DNA from: an uncultured Lewinella sp.
Lineage (GTDB): Bacteria > Bacteroidota > Bacteroidia > Chitinophagales > Saprospiraceae
Length of the DNA: 20,627 nucleotides
Reading direction: 5' to 3'
Assembly: GCA_938021455.1 (NCBI GenBank)
Contig: CALIGP010000235.1
Coordinates: 1 to 20,627 of the forward strand
Of the stretch, positions 1 through 7,856 are shown piece by piece. Positions within the stretch are counted from its first letter, which is position 1; every line of letters begins with the position of its first letter. A model generated the notes under the pieces. That model saw only the letters and a program-made list of their open reading frames with translations. It had not been told where the DNA came from and ran no database searches. The position numbers and the translations under genes were made by a program.

Positions 1-51
1 CCTAATTTTTGGGTGAGATGACCATGTATCCTGGCAAAGAATAGGGTTTTT

Positions 52-113
52 AGCGATCAGCGGACAGCATTCAGGCAAAACAGCTCTGAATGCTGTCCGC
101 TGATCGCTTTTTT
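52..113 (+). terminator. Rho-independent terminator with a 23-bp perfect stem
   Basis: Positions 52-74 and 86-108 are perfect reverse complements (23 bp) separated by an 11-nt loop, and the right arm runs into six T residues (108-113). On the plus strand this is a textbook intrinsic terminator for a gene lying left of the window. The left arm is preceded by T rather than A residues, so it should not work well in the other direction. A perfect 23-bp stem is longer than usual for a simple terminator, so another role for the palindrome is possible. All three forward frames carry stop codons within the first 45 bases, so no upstream coding sequence crosses into it. Confidence 0.8.
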
Positions 114-273
114 ATGCCAACCAAACTGGGGACAGGGGAGAAAATACAGGAAATGTTGCCCGAACTCCGGGATGACTCATGTTTTGTTTGTGGAAGTTGA
201 TCGATGCTTGAGGAATGAAGGCCCGTACACACGCATATAGACTTACACCGCTATGCTCTTTAAGTCCTTCCCT

Positions 274-372
274 TGCACCTGCGACCGCGCCCATATTCTT
301 TGCCGCCTACAACAAGCGGCAGCCCCAAAGAACCAAAAGACCAAAAGACCAACTACCCAATCACCCCAAAAC
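274..372. repeat. Interspersed repeat copy A: GC box, small hairpin and octamer array
   Basis: Three parts lie in order. The first is a GC-rich box (274-290, TGCACCTGCGACCGCGC) that nearly matches 7941-7956. The second is a small hairpin (GCCGC 302-306, 9-nt loop, GCGGC 316-320) inside TTGCCGCCTA...GCGGCAGCCC, a pattern repeated at 8703-8728. The third is a run of 8-nt units from 325: CCAAAGAA, CCAAAAGA, CCAAAAGA, CCAACTAC, CCAATCAC, then a decayed unit. The last units overlap the stop codon of the minus-strand gene ending at 361. The rest of the gene-poor stretch 114-273 shows nothing I can name. Confidence 0.6.
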
Positions 373-1569
373 CGTCCGCACCTCCACCGTTTCATGTAAA
401 GTACGGTGCACGGGGCAGCGATCCGCGATTTCGAGTAGACGAGCCTTTTGTTCATCGGAGAGGTCTCCGTGCAGGATAACGGTACGTTCGAAAAGATCAA
501 TTTTGGTAGGTTTATCCCCGGAGGCCGCCATGTCTTCGGCGTAATCCTTTCGGTGATCCAGGTGCACTTCGATGTCTTCCAGGGGCCACTTTTTGCGGCG
601 GGCGTACATCTGAACCGTCATGGCCGTGCAGGCTCCGAGGCCCGCGCTGACCAACTCGTAGGGCCCGGGTCCGTAATCGCTTCCACCAATTTTTTCGGGC
701 TCGTCCGCCGTTAGGGAATGGTGGCGGACCATTACCTCGGTAGTGAAACCTTCGGTGCCAAGGCGAACGGCTACTTCGCGATCAGAACGAAGGGGCGCTT
801 CCGCAGGTGCAATGATGTAGCGCGCGGACCAACCTGCGATCACCTGACCAGCGTAATGGGCATCATCTCCCCTGGTGAGCAAATGATCTGCCCCATCGAG
901 GGAGACAAAGCTCTTCGGGTGGTGAGCGGCCGTGTAGAGCTTGGCTGCTTCGTCAATGCTGACGGTCAAATCTTGTGGGGAATGTAATATTAGTAAGGCT
1001 GAGCCCAGATCTTTGATGTGTTCTTCGACGCGTTGGTTGTCCAGGTCGTCCAGAAACTCTTTGGCAATCTGGAAGGGGCGGCCGCCAATGTCCACGGTGG
1101 CCGAACCATTCTTCTCTATCTCGGCAATGCTTTCTTTGAAGTGAGCGCTGACGTGGTCAGGGGCAAAAGGAGCCCCGATGGTGGCTACCGCCTTTACGGA
1201 TGAAATTCGGCTGGCGGCGCAAAGCACCGCCGCACCTCCCAGGCTATGCCCCACCAAGAGGGCAGGGGCTTCGTATTCCGTGGCCAGCCATTCGGCTGCG
1301 GCCTCCAAGTCGGTGATGTTAGTCGTGAAGGTCGTGTCTACGAAGTCTCCTTCACTGGAACCCAGGCCCGTAAAGTCGAACCGAAGAACACCATAGCCCG
1401 CTAAATTTAGTGCTCTACTAATGTTCCGAACCGCCGCCAACGAACTGGAGCAGGTGAAGCAATGCGCAAACAGCGCATAGGCATGCGCGTGACGGCTTAC
1501 GGGAAGTTCCAGCCGAGCGGATAGCTGTTGACCACGGCCGTTAGGAAACTTAACACGGGTGCTTTTCAA
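361..1569 (-). CDS. Bifunctional alpha/beta hydrolase / OsmC-family protein
   Basis: A 402-residue fusion. Residues 1-255 are an alpha/beta hydrolase with nucleophile elbow GHSLGG (Ser109), a likely acid Asp200 (HSPQD) and His229 (GADHLL). Residues 265-402 are an OsmC/Ohr-like domain with the two expected cysteines, Cys314 (LGACTAMT) and Cys385 (DRCPVHRTL). OsmC/Ohr proteins reduce organic hydroperoxides through this cysteine pair, and the hydrolase half may release or process an acyl or ester substrate, which is unknown. This domain order is a recognised bacterial fusion, so the length is normal. The start is TTG at 1567-1569: no in-frame ATG or GTG precedes it before a stop at 1582-1584, and the peptide from here (MKSTRVKFPN) fits the start of the hydrolase fold. 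No signal peptide is seen, so it is probably cytoplasmic. It is divergent from the small gene at 1650. Confidence 0.9.
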   Translation of the reverse strand: MKSTRVKFPNGRGQQLSARLELPVSRHAHAYALFAHCFTCSSSLAAVRNISRALNLAGYGVLRFDFTGLGSSEGDFVDTTFTTNITDLEAAAEWLATEYEAPALLVGHSLGGAAVLCAASRISSVKAVATIGAPFAPDHVSAHFKESIAEIEKNGSATVDIGGRPFQIAKEFLDDLDNQRVEEHIKDLGSALLILHSPQDLTVSIDEAAKLYTAAHHPKSFVSLDGADHLLTRGDDAHYAGQVIAGWSARYIIAPAEAPLRSDREVAVRLGTEGFTTEVMVRHHSLTADEPEKIGGSDYGPGPYELVSAGLGACTAMTVQMYARRKKWPLEDIEVHLDHRKDYAEDMAASGDKPTKIDLFERTVILHGDLSDEQKARLLEIADRCPVHRTLHETVEVRTVLG

Positions 1570-1587
1570 AACAAAGTCGATTTAATT

Positions 1588-1600
1588 AAACAAATTGTTT
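1588..1600. promoter_or_regulatory. Palindrome in the divergent promoter region, possible operator
   Basis: AAACAAATTGTTT is a perfect 13-nt odd palindrome centred on position 1594. It lies 19 bp before the TTG start of the hydrolase/OsmC gene, and its right arm overlaps the -33 element (1598-1601) of the opposite promoter. OsmC/Ohr genes are often controlled by MarR-type OhrR repressors that bind AT-rich palindromes, so an operator is plausible. No regulator gene is nearby, and AT-rich spacers contain such palindromes by chance. Confidence 0.35.
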
Positions 1601-1629
1601 GTTTTAAAATGAGTTTGTGCTTATTTTTG
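1598..1629 (+). promoter_or_regulatory. Bacteroidota-type promoter for the small gene at 1650
   Basis: TTTG (1598-1601) is followed after 20 nt by TATTTTTG (1622-1629), a full match to the Bacteroidota -33/-7 consensus TTTG and TAnnTTTG at its usual spacing. Transcription would start near 1636, just before the ATG at 1650, which argues for that ATG over the upstream GTG at 1617, since the GTG lies upstream of the -7 element. Confidence 0.7.
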
Positions 1630-1649
1630 TTTTAAATTCATTCAGCATT

Positions 1650-1889
1650 ATGTCATCTCAGGAAACCAAACAGAAGCCCAATTTAGGGGAAAAGCCAGCT
1701 ATCAACGATTCTCCGGAGGAGGAGCCTCATCGTCTGCGCGACATCATCGTTGTTATTGTTACTTATCCCTTGACCCCAACGGAACGAACCGGGCAATTAG
1801 CGAAGAACAAGCCCTGGCTTGAGTTTATCTCCTTATTGCTCAAGCTTGCCCTGGCAGCTTACGCACTTTATGAGGCTACGAGAGGATGA
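1650..1889 (+). CDS. Small hypothetical protein with a C-terminal hydrophobic helix
   Basis: A 79-residue protein that I do not recognise. Residues 1-30 are polar and charged (MSSQETKQKPNL..., an acidic PEEEP stretch). Residues 35-45 (DIIVVIVTYPLTP) are hydrophobic and may form a strand. Residues 55-76 (WLEFISLLLKLALAAYALYE) form a strongly hydrophobic helix that could be a membrane anchor. The ATG at 1650 is preferred because a good promoter places the transcript start at about 1636. The gene ends 11 bp from the convergent kinase gene. Its divergent position to the hydrolase/OsmC gene is the only functional hint. The clean promoter and sensible start support a real gene, but the short length leaves doubt. 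Confidence 0.55.
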   Translation: MSSQETKQKPNLGEKPAINDSPEEEPHRLRDIIVVIVTYPLTPTERTGQLAKNKPWLEFISLLLKLALAAYALYEATRG

Positions 1890-1900
1890 GCGTTCTGGAT

Positions 1901-4300
1901 CTATGGCTGTGTGGGCAAGACGATAGTGAAGGCGCTCCCTTTTCCAGAAGATGAATCGACCGAAATGCTTCCCTTATTGAGTGCCGTCAGTTCTTGGACT
2001 AAAGTTAGTCCAAGCCCCGTTCCTTTCTCGCCGTCTGTTCCAAAACTAGAGCCCACAGAGGGTTGGAAGATATCGGCTACTTTATCGCTGGAAATTCCGA
2101 TGCCATCGTCCTCTACTGTTAGGTATATTTTTTTCTTTTTGGTTACGGCTGAAATGAGGACCTTACCTCCCCGCGGGGTGAACTTAATTGCATTTCCAAC
2201 CAGATTCCTAAGGATGGCATGTAGAGAATTACGATCAGCAAAAACAGTATCTGCCGAGTGAATGTCTGCGGCCAGCTCAATTTTCTTCGCCAAGGTGGCG
2301 GGTAGAAACAGCTCAATGACCTCATCCGTTATTTCAGCCAGGTTGACGGTTTCAGGGTGGTAGGGGAGTACGCCTTGCTGAGAGAGGGCCCAGCTAAGCA
2401 GATTGTCCAGCAGCCTACCCAGGTTTCTGGTGGTGTCTCCCACCAGTCCAGCGACTTTTTTGACGTTGCCGATATCATTCTTATTGGCGTAGTGGCCAAT
2501 TTGCATGTCCGCGCTCTGGAGAGCCACAATTGGGTTACGGAGATCGTGTGCGATGATGCCGAAGAAACGGTCTTTGGTCGCGTTTAGGTTGCTGAGCTGT
2601 AGGTTTTGGGCGGCGAGTTGCTGACGGGCTGAGCGAAGTTTTAAGAAGAGGACAGAACCAATTAAGAGCAACAGAAGGAGCGCTCCTGCCAGCGCTAAAT
2701 AAAGCTGGTTGCGCTGTGCTAACAGACTGCTTTCTCTTTCTGCTGCTTCAGTTTTTGATTGGTAATCGATGACGTTCTGCCGAACCTGAGCTGAACGGAG
2801 ACTTTCTTGAGACTGTTTACTGAAAAAACTATCCTGATAAGCCTGGTAGCGCCTTTGGTGGGCCAGTGCGGCGGGGTAATCTCCGGATGCTTCTGCTACC
2901 CTGGCCAGTAATTCGGCCATGCCGGGTCGTGAGGATAAGCCTCCAATATCTTTCGTTAGGTTCTCGGCTATTCCCAGATAGGCATGAGTTGAGTCGAGCT
3001 GACCGAGCTGAAGGTAAATATCTGATAGCGCAGTGGCCTCACTAATCAGGGCTGGCTCATCCTGATATACCTCGTGTATGGAATAAGCTTTGAGAAAGGC
3101 GGACTTCGCTGCCTCAAGGTTATTGGCCGCAATTTCAATACCGCCAACGGTGGCAAGCACCTGAGCAATTGAGAGAGAATCCCCCAAGGTGCGCGCCATA
3201 GAAATAGCCTCTTTAAAGTGCTCACGGGCCATGGTGAATTTTCGAAGGTCACCGTAAGACTGGCCCTGCATCGTTCTGATGACGACCATTTCAATCGTGT
3301 CGGTTGTTTGTGTTGCTTGTTCGTAGCCTCGTTCAAAGTACTCAATGGCCACTGCGGGATCTCTCAATGCCATAAATAGTCTGCCAATCTGTCTGTTCGT
3401 ACTGCTGAGATATTTAGTGCTATTGAAGGATTCATAGATCCGTAAAGCTTTTTCAAAAGCTTCGATGGCCTCGGCGAGTCGACCTTCCGCTTGTTTGTTA
3501 CTTCCAACCTCTTCCTGCACCCAGGCTAACATATCGTAGGCTCCCCACCGTGTCAAATTTTCAGAAGCTGCTTCCAGTAGGCTATCCGCTCCGGCGAAAT
3601 CTCTGTCTTGAGTATGGTAACGGGAAAAATAGATAAGTATCTGTGCTGCGTTCTGGTCGCCTTGATCCCAGTCCTGGGCGGAAGGGCGGTTAAGCTCCGC
3701 TACTATATCTGGATTGTTGCCCACAGCTCTGAACTCTTCCAGGGCTCTCCCATACCAGTACTCCGCACTATCTCTTTTACCCGTGTATTGGTCGTTTACG
3801 GCAGCTACTTTGTAGAAATTTCCCCGGTGCTTGTGGGTGATTTTCTCGTGGTTCAGCGAATTACCAATATCTATCCATTTGCGGCCACTGGTAAAATCGT
3901 TTTTTTCGTAGATGTAGTACTCTGCGATATGGTAAATGCTAAACAACATCAGGTCCATGTCCTGATATCTGCGGCCAATACCATAGGCCTCTAATGATAC
4001 CTCCAGACCGAATTCTGGATTGTCAGTAAAAGCCTGCGCCTTATAGCAGAGTGCCTTTCCATAGCTTACAGAGTCTTGGTGAGCGAGGGTGTACTCAATG
4101 GTTTGCTCAACGGCTACTCTCCCGACTTTGGCTCCACCCAGGAATAATTTTGCCCGGCAAAGCCCCAACAAAAGATCTGTTTTCTCTTCCGGTTCAGTCA
4201 CTACTTCAAGCGCCTGGGAGATAGAGTCCACCAGTACCTGTTGTCCCCAAAGAGCAGGAGGGACCAGTAAGAATAGGAATAGAAGTAGGCGGTTTATCAT
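1901..4300 (-). CDS. TPR-repeat sensor histidine kinase
   Basis: A 799-residue membrane sensor kinase. A signal peptide (residues 1-19, ending ALWG before QQ) is followed by a long helical region of tetratricopeptide repeats (about 30-500), a short coiled coil, one transmembrane helix (about 531-553, LYLALAGALLLLLLIGSVLF), a second coiled coil and the kinase core. The H-box is HDLRNP with phospho-accepting His585. The ATPase domain shows the N-box (NLVGNAIKF, near 699), G1 (DDGIGI, near 731) and G2 (GTGLGL, near 760). The TPR domain should therefore lie in the periplasm and sense a protein or peptide partner. This layout is common in Bacteroidota. No response regulator adjoins it on this strand, so it is an orphan kinase, though a distant partner is likely. 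The start ATG follows directly with the signal peptide. The ligand is unknown. Confidence 0.92.
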   Translation of the reverse strand: MINRLLLFLFLLVPPALWGQQVLVDSISQALEVVTEPEEKTDLLLGLCRAKLFLGGAKVGRVAVEQTIEYTLAHQDSVSYGKALCYKAQAFTDNPEFGLEVSLEAYGIGRRYQDMDLMLFSIYHIAEYYIYEKNDFTSGRKWIDIGNSLNHEKITHKHRGNFYKVAAVNDQYTGKRDSAEYWYGRALEEFRAVGNNPDIVAELNRPSAQDWDQGDQNAAQILIYFSRYHTQDRDFAGADSLLEAASENLTRWGAYDMLAWVQEEVGSNKQAEGRLAEAIEAFEKALRIYESFNSTKYLSSTNRQIGRLFMALRDPAVAIEYFERGYEQATQTTDTIEMVVIRTMQGQSYGDLRKFTMAREHFKEAISMARTLGDSLSIAQVLATVGGIEIAANNLEAAKSAFLKAYSIHEVYQDEPALISEATALSDIYLQLGQLDSTHAYLGIAENLTKDIGGLSSRPGMAELLARVAEASGDYPAALAHQRRYQAYQDSFFSKQSQESLRSAQVRQNVIDYQSKTEAAERESSLLAQRNQLYLALAGALLLLLLIGSVLFLKLRSARQQLAAQNLQLSNLNATKDRFFGIIAHDLRNPIVALQSADMQIGHYANKNDIGNVKKVAGLVGDTTRNLGRLLDNLLSWALSQQGVLPYHPETVNLAEITDEVIELFLPATLAKKIELAADIHSADTVFADRNSLHAILRNLVGNAIKFTPRGGKVLISAVTKKKKIYLTVEDDGIGISSDKVADIFQPSVGSSFGTDGEKGTGLGLTLVQELTALNKGSISVDSSSGKGSAFTIVLPTQP

Positions 4301-4402
4301 AGGAAGGAAACCAAGGGGTACTCACAAGATACTCTCCAGTTGACTAAGTAAGGCCTGCTCAAAAGAGTAAAGTTTGATTCGGGAAAATGTCAATTATAGT
4401 TG

Positions 4403-4414
4403 CTTGAGCTCAAG
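4403..4414. promoter_or_regulatory. Perfect 12-bp palindrome upstream of the TPR kinase gene
   Basis: CTTGAGCTCAAG is a perfect palindrome about 100 bp upstream of the kinase start at 4300. On the minus strand it is followed at once by TATAATTG, a 7 of 8 match to TAnnTTTG, so it would sit where an operator could act. No good -33 element at the proper distance was found. The rest of 4301-4633 shows no convincing gene or terminator. Confidence 0.25.
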
Positions 4415-4633
4415 GTAAGGGCCGCAAAAAACAGGAAGTTTCAGTCTACGACCATAAAAGAACCGTTCATGCCAGATTAAAGACCGTTGGTGCCTTAGCA
4501 CGGACCCTGGCAATGGGAATAGCAGTAGTGCTTGGGCCAACTTTGTCGCAAATGGTTGCCGCAGCCAACAAGGGTTTAATGTCAAGTAGATGTTGGTTGT
4601 AGACGACAGATTGTAGAGCGGGAGTCGGTAGTT

Positions 4634-4680
4634 TGGTGGACGGTAGAAATTTCAACTCTACCGTCTACCATTCTACCGAA
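4634..4680. repeat. Hairpin and TCTACCG-type short tandem repeat after the flavoprotein gene
   Basis: A 14-bp stem (4634-4647 with 4657-4670, one G-T pair, 9-nt loop) lies 13 nt past the stop codon of the minus-strand gene ending at 4683. The right side is also a short tandem repeat with period 7-8 (TCTACCG, TCTACCAT, TCTACCGA). On the minus strand no T-run follows the stem, so it is not a classical terminator. It could act in 3' end protection or be a further member of the boundary repeats seen elsewhere in the window. Confidence 0.5.
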
Positions 4681-4682
4681 TA

Positions 4683-6356
4683 CTAATGCTCCGCCAAATA
4701 AGCATGCACAAACTTAATCGCCATCGCCCCTTCTCCTACGGCGGAGGCTACTCTATTCATCGCACCAGAACGCACGTCGCCCGCTGCAAATACGCCGGGT
4801 TGGCAAGTTTCGAGCAAGAACGGCGCTCGCTCAAGCGGCCAGTTTTTTGACCGTTCAGCGGTGGTCGTCAGGTCTCGACCGGTGACGACGAAGCCCCGAT
4901 CGTCGGTCATGATTTGCCCTCGCTCGATCCACTCAGTCCTGGGGCGGGCTCCGATGAAGATGAAGACGGCATCCGCCGACGTTTCATAGGTAGATTCTTT
5001 TTGCAGGTCCTGTATCTCGAGTCGCTGTACGTGGTCATCATCGCCACAGACTTTCTCAATCTGGCGGAAACCATGAACCTCAATGTTATCAATGGCATCT
5101 ATCTGATCAATCAGATAGGAGGACATGCTCGACGTTAGATCTGGCCGGCGGATCAAAATGTGTACCTCTTTGGCAAACTTGGAAAGGTATACAGCTCCCT
5201 GGCCTGCAGAATTACCTCCACCTACTACGTAAATGATCCGATTTTCACAGGCTTTAGCCTCCGTGATCGCTGCACCGTAGTAGACGCCCGCTCCGGCGAA
5301 GGTGTCGGCGCCCTCTGCTGGTAATTTTCGGTACTGAACACCAGTTGTCAGAATGACCGCTCTGGTTTTTACTTCAGAACCATCATCGAGGGTTAAAATT
5401 TTGTAGTTATCCTGAATCCTGATATCGTCCACTCCCCGGGGTGTAATAACCTCTACGCCGAAACGCAGGGTTTGTGCCATCGCCCTTCGGGTGAGCTCTG
5501 AACCGGAAAGCCCACTGGGAAAGCCTAGGTAATTTTCAATCCGGCTACTGGTTCCTGCTTGCCCGCCAGGGGCCCGCTTTTCGATGAGGAGAGTCTTTAG
5601 CCCTTCGGATCCGCCATAAACGGCGGCGGCCATACCGGCCGGCCCTCCACCAACGATAACGACATCGTAAAGCTCATCCGCTGCAGTAGCGCTCATGCCC
5701 AATGTCTCGGCCAGCGCTGGAAGACTGGGATCCGTTAATACCTTACCATCTTCCAGAATGACTACTGGAAGTTCCTTTGTATCGCAGCTATGCAGGGAAA
5801 GGATCTCCTGCCCCTTCTCGCCAAAGGCATCCACCCATTGATAAGGCTTGAGGTTAGCGGCTAACCAGTCTTTAATGTTGTGTGATTTAGGCGAATACTG
5901 GTACCCCAGCACCCGGATACCACTAAATTCCGGCCGGAAGCTTAATTGCCAATCTTCCAGTAGTTCGTTTAGAACGGGATATAATTTTTCCTCGGGAGGA
6001 TCCCAGGGTTTGAGCAGGTAGTAGTCAAGCTGCACGTCATTAATCGCCTTTATGGCTGCCTGGGTGTCTGAATAGGCGGTAAGGAGTGCACGCTTAGCTT
6101 TCGGGAAGAAGACCTTCGCTTTTTCCAGGAATTCAACACCAAGCATTTCCGGCATTCGCTGATCAGATAGAAAAAGGGCAACGGTTTCTCCCTTCTTCTT
6201 TAGTTCCTCTACAGCAGAAAGGGCTTCCTCAGCACTAATGGTGGAAACGATGCGATAGCGGTCTTTATACTGGTTTCTCAGGTCTCGTTTCAGGGAGCGT
6301 AATACTTGCTGATCGTCATCGACCGAAAGAATGATGGGTTTTTTAGTAGTTGCCAT
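4683..6356 (-). CDS. Fused response regulator / thioredoxin-reductase-like flavoprotein
   Basis: A 557-residue three-domain protein. Residues 1-135 are a two-component receiver: acidic Asp13-15, phospho-acceptor Asp65 (LFLSDQRMP), Thr93 and Lys116 (LLKPW). Residues about 146-222 look like a glutaredoxin/thioredoxin fold, but SPKS (155-158) stands where a redox CxxC would be. Residues 229-557 are a class II pyridine nucleotide-disulfide reductase: FAD motif GGGPAG (236-241), second nucleotide motif GGGNSA (379-384) and FAD-contact GVFAAGD (521-527). The CxxC of true thioredoxin reductase, expected near 359-367, is absent (YYGAAITEA). The family is usually named fused response regulator/thioredoxin-disulfide reductase, but disulfide reduction is doubtful here; NAD(P)H oxidation to another acceptor is an inference. 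It lies 87 nt downstream of the kinase at 6444, which probably phosphorylates it. Confidence 0.9.
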   Translation of the reverse strand: MATTKKPIILSVDDDQQVLRSLKRDLRNQYKDRYRIVSTISAEEALSAVEELKKKGETVALFLSDQRMPEMLGVEFLEKAKVFFPKAKRALLTAYSDTQAAIKAINDVQLDYYLLKPWDPPEEKLYPVLNELLEDWQLSFRPEFSGIRVLGYQYSPKSHNIKDWLAANLKPYQWVDAFGEKGQEILSLHSCDTKELPVVILEDGKVLTDPSLPALAETLGMSATAADELYDVVIVGGGPAGMAAAVYGGSEGLKTLLIEKRAPGGQAGTSSRIENYLGFPSGLSGSELTRRAMAQTLRFGVEVITPRGVDDIRIQDNYKILTLDDGSEVKTRAVILTTGVQYRKLPAEGADTFAGAGVYYGAAITEAKACENRIIYVVGGGNSAGQGAVYLSKFAKEVHILIRRPDLTSSMSSYLIDQIDAIDNIEVHGFRQIEKVCGDDDHVQRLEIQDLQKESTYETSADAVFIFIGARPRTEWIERGQIMTDDRGFVVTGRDLTTTAERSKNWPLERAPFLLETCQPGVFAAGDVRSGAMNRVASAVGEGAMAIKFVHAYLAEH

Positions 6357-6384
6357 TAGGTTTGAATTGGGAGGTGGAAATGGG

Positions 6385-6430
6385 CACTTCGGCCAGCTCA
6401 GCAGGGGGCGACGGAGCGCGGGTGCAGAGG
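6385..6430. repeat. Interspersed repeat copy D between kinase and flavoprotein genes
   Basis: CTTCGGCCAGCTCAGC (6387-6402) matches 8624-8639 at 14 of 16 positions, and GCGGGTGCAG (6418-6427) matches GCAGGTGCAG at 8647-8656. The TTCG-x-CAGGCTCAGC pattern resembles short intergenic repeats scattered in many bacterial genomes. It fills about half of the 87-nt gap between two genes that look co-transcribed, so it would be carried in their mRNA. Confidence 0.45.
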
Positions 6431-6443
6431 GAGTCTATAAAAA

Positions 6444-7856
6444 TCAAAGAGGGAAACAGACCCGAAAGCAGGTTCTCCCAGGGCCGCTTTCCAGGGCGAC
6501 GGTGCCGCCGTGCCGTTGGAGGACTCTCCGCACAATGTCCAGCCCCATTCCTGTCCCTTCACCAATCCCTTTTGTTGTGAAGAAGGGTTCGAATATTCGA
6601 TTTTTGATATCCTCCGGAATGCCAGGGCCATTGTCTTCAAAGTCAATGCATAGGTTGTCGCGTCGTTGATAACTTCGAATACTCAGCTTACCCGTCCCAT
6701 CGTCGGGCAAGGCATCGATAGCATTGGAGATCAGATTCGTCCATACCTGATTTAGCTCTCCCTCCAGCGCTTTGATGTTGGGCAGGTTGAGGTCACAGCT
6801 TTTATCCAGCTCGACGTTCTTTTGTTTAAACCGAAATTTCAACATCGTCAGCGTAGACTTAATACCATCATTCACATCAATGAATTCCATACTGGGGTCG
6901 CTGTCCATATGACTATAGGTCTTGATGGAGCTAACCAATTCTGCTATTCGCTTGCTGGCGGTCGATATTTCTTCTACCAGGCTTTCTGTCGTTAGGTTGG
7001 TCTCTACCCAGCTGAGAACCGGGCCAAGGGATACCAGCGGGATTACCTCCGCGATGATGTCGAGATGCTCCGGGCGGAAATCCCAGTCCACAAAAGTATC
7101 CGTCAGCTCATCTGCGTTCGTAATGCCCTTGTCTTCCAGCCAATCGGTCAGGTCATCCGTTCGTTCTTCTCTTTCCATCAGGCTGAGTTCCTGTGTGTCT
7201 ACCCGGGCCTGTAACCGTTCGAAGAGGACATTATTAACCACGTCAACATCGTCGGGGCTAACCCGCATGGTGATGGTGGCTTTGAATTTTTCGGGCGTAT
7301 TGGTCATATGCCGTTGTAACTCCTGGCTCGACCGGACCATCGCCGAAGCAGGGTTGTTGAGCTCATGCGCCAGCCCTGCACTCATTTTGCCGAGGGCTAG
7401 CAGTTTCTCGTTCATCAGTTGCATCTGCTGATAGTCGCGTACGCGCTCCGTCATGATGGCTACTAACCGCTGTACCAGCAAGTAACTCACGTTGACCATT
7501 TCGGTGAAACAGTTCTTATGAATTTCCAGGAAATGAAGTTCTTTTACGATTTTACCTTCCGCGGTCACTCGGGTCATTCTGCTAAAGGGCAAAACACCCG
7601 TTACGTAAGGGGCTTCCCAAACGCCCATTTCCTGTTTCTTTCCTTCCTGTTCACGACGGATAACGTAAGAACCACGAAGGAGGATTTGCATCGTGTTAAT
7701 TTCATCATTGCTTCGGAAAACATAGTCGTCCTTAGGCAGTACGTGGTACTCTCCACGCTCAATGAGCCATTGCAAAGCAGAATCTTCAATACCTTCAAAA
7801 TGAGGGAAGTCCCGTAACTGCTGAAGCAGATCACTAGGTTTAGTTTGTATGGGCAT
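6444..7856 (-). CDS. Histidine kinase with N-terminal cyclic-nucleotide-binding-like domain
   Basis: A 470-residue protein counted from ATG at 7856. Residues about 15-135 form a Crp/Fnr-type cNMP-binding beta-barrel (LPKDDYVFRSNDE, ILLRGSYVIRREQEG). A helix (136-155) joins it to the kinase. The H-box is LAHELNNP (His164), the N-box is LNQVWTNLISNAIDAL, G1 is DNGPGIPE, and G2 is GTGMGLDIV, near the C-terminus. There is no signal peptide or membrane helix, so it is a soluble kinase that may read a cyclic nucleotide or another small ligand. An upstream ATG (7883) would add MRFHYRILT, but 7856 puts the cNMP fold at the usual distance. It lies just upstream of the receiver-flavoprotein on the same strand, and such kinases are known neighbours of that fusion, so the two probably form one phosphorelay. 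Confidence 0.9.
   Translation of the reverse strand: MPIQTKPSDLLQQLRDFPHFEGIEDSALQWLIERGEYHVLPKDDYVFRSNDEINTMQILLRGSYVIRREQEGKKQEMGVWEAPYVTGVLPFSRMTRVTAEGKIVKELHFLEIHKNCFTEMVNVSYLLVQRLVAIMTERVRDYQQMQLMNEKLLALGKMSAGLAHELNNPASAMVRSSQELQRHMTNTPEKFKATITMRVSPDDVDVVNNVLFERLQARVDTQELSLMEREERTDDLTDWLEDKGITNADELTDTFVDWDFRPEHLDIIAEVIPLVSLGPVLSWVETNLTTESLVEEISTASKRIAELVSSIKTYSHMDSDPSMEFIDVNDGIKSTLTMLKFRFKQKNVELDKSCDLNLPNIKALEGELNQVWTNLISNAIDALPDDGTGKLSIRSYQRRDNLCIDFEDNGPGIPEDIKNRIFEPFFTTKGIGEGTGMGLDIVRRVLQRHGGTVALESGPGRTCFRVCFPL

Noticed and set aside
1617..1649. GTG start for the small gene at 1650
   Set aside because: It lies at the -7 promoter element, upstream of the expected transcript start.
4394..4655. 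Two minus-strand frames of 62-63 codons in the gap before the flavoprotein
   Set aside because: They overlap each other in different frames and have no recognisable start context or domain.
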